Below, in pieces: positions 6,689 through 9,215 of a stretch of DNA of 9,215 nucleotides. Under the pieces are notes generated by a model. It did no database searches and had not been told where the DNA came from. It saw nothing but the letters and a program-made list of their open reading frames with translations. Both the position numbers and the translations under genes were made by a program. Location of the stretch: positions 1 through 9,215 of the forward strand of contig DDLZ01000109.1 of the NCBI GenBank assembly GCA_002340405.1. The letters run 5' to 3'. This DNA is from Bacteroidales bacterium UBA2559. GTDB taxonomy: Bacteria; Bacteroidota; Bacteroidia; Bacteroidales; Bacteroidaceae. Position 1 is the stretch's first letter. Every line of letters begins with the position of its first letter.

Positions 6689-7908
6689 GATTTGACGAGA
6701 TTGATTTTCAGCCGGCGTTGCTTGATGCCATAGACTCAATGAACTTCATTGAGTGTACTCCTATACAGGAAAAGGCAATTCCACTGCTGCTTCAGGGCAG
6801 AGACCTCATAGGGGTAGCCCAAACCGGCACGGGAAAGACTGCCGCATACCTGCTCCCACTGCTTAACCGTCTTCTGACCGATGGTTTTCCCAAAAACGCC
6901 ATCAACTGTCTGATCATGGTCCCCACCCGGGAACTGGCCCAGCAGATTGACCAGCAGATTGAAGGATTCACCTATTTCACTGACATTTCGAGTACCGCTG
7001 TTTATGGCGGAAATGACGGTATCCGGTTTGAACAGGAGAAACGGGGATTTGCCATGGGCGCCGACATTGTGGTTGCTACCCCGGGACGTCTGATAAGCCA
7101 TATAAGTCTGGGGAATATAGACCTTTCCAAAGTATCGTTCTTCATTCTGGACGAGGCCGACCGTATGCTCGACATGGGGTTCTACGATGATATAATGCAA
7201 ATCATTAAGCAACTGCCGCATAAAAGACAGAACATGCTCTTTTCGGCCACCATGCCCGAGGAGATACAAAAGATGGCCGGCGCAATTCTGCATAATCCGG
7301 TCGAAGTGAAAATAGCCGCATCAAAACCGGCCGATAAGATCCTTCAGGCTGCATATGTATGTTACGAAGCCCAAAAGCTGGGTATCATCCAGAGTCTGTT
7401 CTCAAAGAGCGCCCCGCAGCGTGTCTTAACGTTCGCCTCGTCAAAACTCAAAGTCAAGGAGATAACAAGGTCTCTCAGACGCATAGGTCTGAACGTGGGT
7501 GAAATGCACTCGGACCTGACTCAGGAGGAGCGGAACGGGATAATGCACCGTTTCCGTTACGGTTACATCAACGTACTGGTAGCCACAGATATAGTATCCC
7601 GCGGAATTGACATTGATGATATAGAACTGGTAATTAATTTCGATGTGCCCCATGACCCCGAGGATTACGTCCACCGTATCGGACGTACCGCCCGTGCAGG
7701 CGCCGAAGGGTGCGCACTGACCTTCATTAACCCTAACGATCAATCCAGATTCCGCCGGATTGAACGTTTTCTGGGTAACGAAGTCTATAAGGTACCCATG
7801 CCGCCGGAATTGGGAGAAACCCCAAAATATTCCCCTGCTTCAAACCACAGCAAGAAAGGCGGTAAAAAAAACGGACGACACCCCAGGAAAACAGACCGCA
7901 AGAAGTGA
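6685..7908 (+). CDS. DEAD-box ATP-dependent RNA helicase (RhlE-like)
   Basis: Unwinds short RNA duplexes using ATP; bacterial members act in ribosome assembly, mRNA decay and cold adaptation. It has 407 residues. All core motifs are present: Q motif FIECTPIQEKAI (21-32), motif I AQTGTGKT (45-52), Ia PTRELAQQ (80-87), Ib TPGR (132-135), II DEAD (156-159), III SAT (187-189), V in LVATDIVSRGIDI (298-310) and VI HRIGRTARAG (330-339). The C-terminal tail from about 388 is strongly basic and low in complexity (HSKKGGKKNGRH and onward), as in RhlE-type proteins, and probably binds RNA nonspecifically. There is no DbpA- or CsdA-type folded C-terminal domain, so RhlE-like is the closest label. The start ATG overlaps the permease stop. 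The gene ends 7 bp from convergent panB with no visible terminator between them. Confidence 0.94.
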   Translation: MRFDEIDFQPALLDAIDSMNFIECTPIQEKAIPLLLQGRDLIGVAQTGTGKTAAYLLPLLNRLLTDGFPKNAINCLIMVPTRELAQQIDQQIEGFTYFTDISSTAVYGGNDGIRFEQEKRGFAMGADIVVATPGRLISHISLGNIDLSKVSFFILDEADRMLDMGFYDDIMQIIKQLPHKRQNMLFSATMPEEIQKMAGAILHNPVEVKIAASKPADKILQAAYVCYEAQKLGIIQSLFSKSAPQRVLTFASSKLKVKEITRSLRRIGLNVGEMHSDLTQEERNGIMHRFRYGYINVLVATDIVSRGIDIDDIELVINFDVPHDPEDYVHRIGRTARAGAEGCALTFINPNDQSRFRRIERFLGNEVYKVPMPPELGETPKYSPASNHSKKGGKKNGRHPRKTDRKK

Positions 7909-7915
7909 TTATCAA

Positions 7916-8734
7916 TCAATACTGCTCTTTTTCGTTAGGGAAGTCACCGCTCTTAACATCCTTCACATAATTGCCAACGGCATTGTTTATAGTCTCAGAC
8001 AGATTGGCGTAACGCCGCAAGAAACGGGGACTGAATTCGGTGTTCATACCAAGCATATCGGCGTAAACAAGTACCTGACCATCTACTGCGCCACCGGCAC
8101 CAATTCCGATGATAGGTATTGTCAGCTCTCTGGCTACACGCTCGGCCAGCACTGCGGGAATCTTCTCCAATACTATCGAGAAACAGCCCACTTCCTCCAG
8201 TTTATGTGCATCGGACAACAGTTTTTCGGCCTCGGCCTCCTCCCTGGCACGGACTGTATATGTACCGAATTTGTTGATAGATTGGGGGGTAAGACCCAGA
8301 TGTCCCATAACCGGAATACCTGCTTCAATGATATGACGCACCGAAGGAAGGATCTCTTCGCCGCCCTCCAGTTTCAGGGTATCGGCATGTGATACCTTCA
8401 TTATTTTTATGGCATTGGTCACAGCCTCGGAGTCGTTGATCTGATATGTTCCGAACGGCATGTCAACCACCACAAGCGCCCTGTTCACACCGCGTACCAC
8501 GGACTTGGCGTGATATATCATCTGATCCAGAGTAATGGGCAGTGTAGTCTGGTTGCCGGCCATCACATTCGATGCCGAGTCGCCCACCAAAATCACGTCT
8601 ATACCGGCTCCGTCAACTATCTTAGCCATAGTATAGTCGTATGCCGTAAGCATTGCAATCTTCTCGCCACGCTGCTTCATCTCCTTGAGACGATGTGTGG
8701 TTACTTTTCTCTTATCTTCAGTAATATATCCCAT
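7916..8734 (-). CDS. panB: 3-methyl-2-oxobutanoate hydroxymethyltransferase (ketopantoate hydroxymethyltransferase)
   Basis: Catalyses the first committed step of pantothenate and hence CoA synthesis: it adds a hydroxymethyl group from 5,10-methylenetetrahydrofolate to 2-oxoisovalerate, giving ketopantoate. Cytoplasmic, Mg2+-dependent TIM-barrel enzyme, decameric in E. coli. It has 272 residues against 264 in E. coli. Metal and substrate ligands are all visible: Asp52 in [11 protein letters not shown], Asp91 in VVDMPFG, Lys121 and Glu123 in LKLEGGEE, His145 in MGHLGLTPQ and the catalytic Glu190 in IVLEKIP. They correspond to E. coli Asp45, Asp84, Lys112, Glu114, His136 and Glu181. The [14 protein letters not shown] segment at 210-223 is also typical. 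The ATG at 8734-8732 precedes the conserved N-terminal helix. panC and panD are not adjacent. It appears monocistronic, driven from the divergent gap on its right. Confidence 0.96.
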   Translation of the reverse strand: MGYITEDKRKVTTHRLKEMKQRGEKIAMLTAYDYTMAKIVDGAGIDVILVGDSASNVMAGNQTTLPITLDQMIYHAKSVVRGVNRALVVVDMPFGTYQINDSEAVTNAIKIMKVSHADTLKLEGGEEILPSVRHIIEAGIPVMGHLGLTPQSINKFGTYTVRAREEAEAEKLLSDAHKLEEVGCFSIVLEKIPAVLAERVARELTIPIIGIGAGGAVDGQVLVYADMLGMNTEFSPRFLRRYANLSETINNAVGNYVKDVKSGDFPNEKEQY

Positions 8735-8798
8735 AATTTCAGAAATTTTGCCTTAGATGAAATCGCATGTGATTAACGATTGTTCAATAAAAGTTTTG

Positions 8799-8806
8799 CA
8801 AAGGTA
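8799..8806 (-). promoter_or_regulatory. Probable panB -7 promoter box
   Basis: On the minus strand the sequence reads TACCTTTG followed by C, an exact and typical Bacteroidetes -7 element. It lies 64 nt upstream of the panB start codon, implying a leader of about 55-60 nt. No good -33 TTTG is seen upstream. This is the most convincing promoter box in the window. Confidence 0.5.
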
Positions 8807-8828
8807 AGCAATTATCAGCTTGAATTAG

Positions 8829-8836
8829 TATTTTTG
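8829..8836 (+). promoter_or_regulatory. Possible -7 box for the UvrD/RecB-type gene
   Basis: TATTTTTG matches TAnnTTTG and ends 16 nt before the ATG at 8853, giving a very short leader. There is no -33 TTTG at the right spacing. Its T-richness makes a chance match possible. Confidence 0.35.
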
Positions 8837-8852
8837 GATAGTTAATCCAGTT

Positions 8853-9215
8853 ATGGCCCAATCTTCAAACCTTAAAATCTATAAAGCATCGGCCGGATCA
8901 GGCAAGACTTTCCGGCTGACCGTGCAGTATATAACAATGCTCGTGAATGAGCCGGATTCGTACCGCAACATTCTGGCAGTGACCTTTACCAACAAAGCTG
9001 TCGCCGAAATGAAACAACGTATCCTGTCACAACTGTACGGAATAGGACACAATCTCCAAGGCTCCCAAAGCTATTATGAAGAGGTTAAGCAGGCGGTCGG
9101 TTTAGATGAGCAGACCATTCGCCGCAACGCCCTGCTCTCTCTTTACAAAATTCTGCAGGACTACGGCAGGTTCAGGATTGAGACCATAGACAGCTTCTTT
9201 CAGACCGTGCTGCGC
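8853..9215 (+). CDS. UvrD/RecB/AddA-type ATP-dependent helicase-nuclease, 5' part
   Basis: Superfamily 1A DNA helicase with an N-terminal UvrD domain, most like the AddA/RecB subunit that processes double-strand breaks for RecA. I translated 121 codons from the ATG at 8853 to the right edge with no stop. Visible are Walker A in YKASAGSGKTF (10-20), motif Ia AVTFTNKAVAEMKQRI (42-57) and ETIDSFFQ (110-117), a helicase motif typical of RecB/AddA N-termini. AddA proteins usually exceed 1000 residues, so most of the helicase and any C-terminal nuclease lie outside the window. UvrD, Rep and PcrA are less likely because they begin with a Q-motif stretch (LNxxQ) before Walker A, which is absent here; the protein starts almost directly at the P-loop, as RecB/AddA proteins do. 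Whether an AddB partner follows cannot be seen. Confidence 0.85.
   Translation, partial: MAQSSNLKIYKASAGSGKTFRLTVQYITMLVNEPDSYRNILAVTFTNKAVAEMKQRILSQLYGIGHNLQGSQSYYEEVKQAVGLDEQTIRRNALLSLYKILQDYGRFRIETIDSFFQTVLR

Larger units (their letters stand above)
8735..8852. other. Divergent intergenic region between panB and the UvrD/RecB-type gene
   Basis: A 118-bp AT-rich gap holding a -7 box candidate for each gene and two small inverted repeats: a near-palindrome at 8761-8774 in the panB leader, and TGGAT/ATCCA arms at 8835-8849 just before the ATG at 8853. I see no small ORF or RNA gene in it. Confidence 0.6.

Noticed and set aside
6940..6963. Tandem 12-bp repeat CCAGCAGATTGA in the helicase gene
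   Set aside because: Two adjacent copies encode QQIDQQI just after motif Ia; it is short, in frame and most simply explained by glutamine-rich codon repetition.
7864..7871. Run of eight A (T on the minus strand) downstream of the panB stop as a terminator tail
   Set aside because: It encodes lysines of the helicase's basic tail, and no adequate stem precedes it on the minus strand.
7760..8392. A 210-codon plus-strand open frame from the helicase end into panB
   Set aside because: It overlaps the helicase in another frame and then runs antisense to panB, whose active-site residues are all present on the minus strand.
1..9215. Search for a mobile element, defence island, CRISPR array, toxin-antitoxin pair or biosynthetic cluster
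   Set aside because: Almost all of the window is covered by recognisable housekeeping genes with intact motifs; the gaps are at most 127 bp and contain no repeats of the array type or transposon ends.

Overview
The window reads as ordinary, conserved chromosome from a member of the Bacteroidota, most likely order Bacteroidales. The evidence is: a bacterial serine palmitoyltransferase (sphingolipid synthesis is characteristic of this group); gene starts without good Shine-Dalgarno sequences; matches to the Bacteroidetes -7 promoter box TAnnTTTG in the gaps between genes; and a Lon protease, tRNA-guanine transglycosylase and LptF/LptG permease of the type seen in these bacteria. Base composition looks even throughout. 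I see no mobile element, phage gene, CRISPR array, tRNA or rRNA.

Layout. 1-844 (minus): 5' part of serine palmitoyltransferase (spt), cut by the window's left edge. A 69-bp divergent gap follows. 914-1810 (plus): a lipid kinase of the diacylglycerol/sphingosine kinase superfamily. A 127-bp gap holds promoter-like boxes and a palindrome. 1938-6688/7908 (plus): a tightly packed run of lon, tgt, an LptF/LptG permease and a DEAD-box RNA helicase, with gaps of about 28 nt, 13 nt and a 4-nt ATGA overlap; this is probably one operon. 7916-8734 (minus): panB, convergent with the helicase across 7 bp. A 118-bp divergent gap follows. 8853-9215 (plus): 5' part of a UvrD/RecB/AddA-type helicase-nuclease, cut by the right edge.

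Functionally, the left part concerns membrane lipids: spt makes the sphingoid base, and the divergent kinase phosphorylates a lipid whose identity is open. The central operon joins protein quality control (Lon), tRNA wobble modification (Tgt), outer-membrane lipopolysaccharide export (LptF/G) and RNA remodelling (DEAD-box helicase). PanB starts pantothenate/CoA synthesis, and the last gene belongs to recombinational DNA repair.

I found no convincing new biological system. The points most worth a second look are a Tgt that has lost all three cysteine zinc ligands, a Tgt with no ATG at the expected start, the spt/lipid-kinase divergent pair, and a palindrome overlapping the probable lon promoter.
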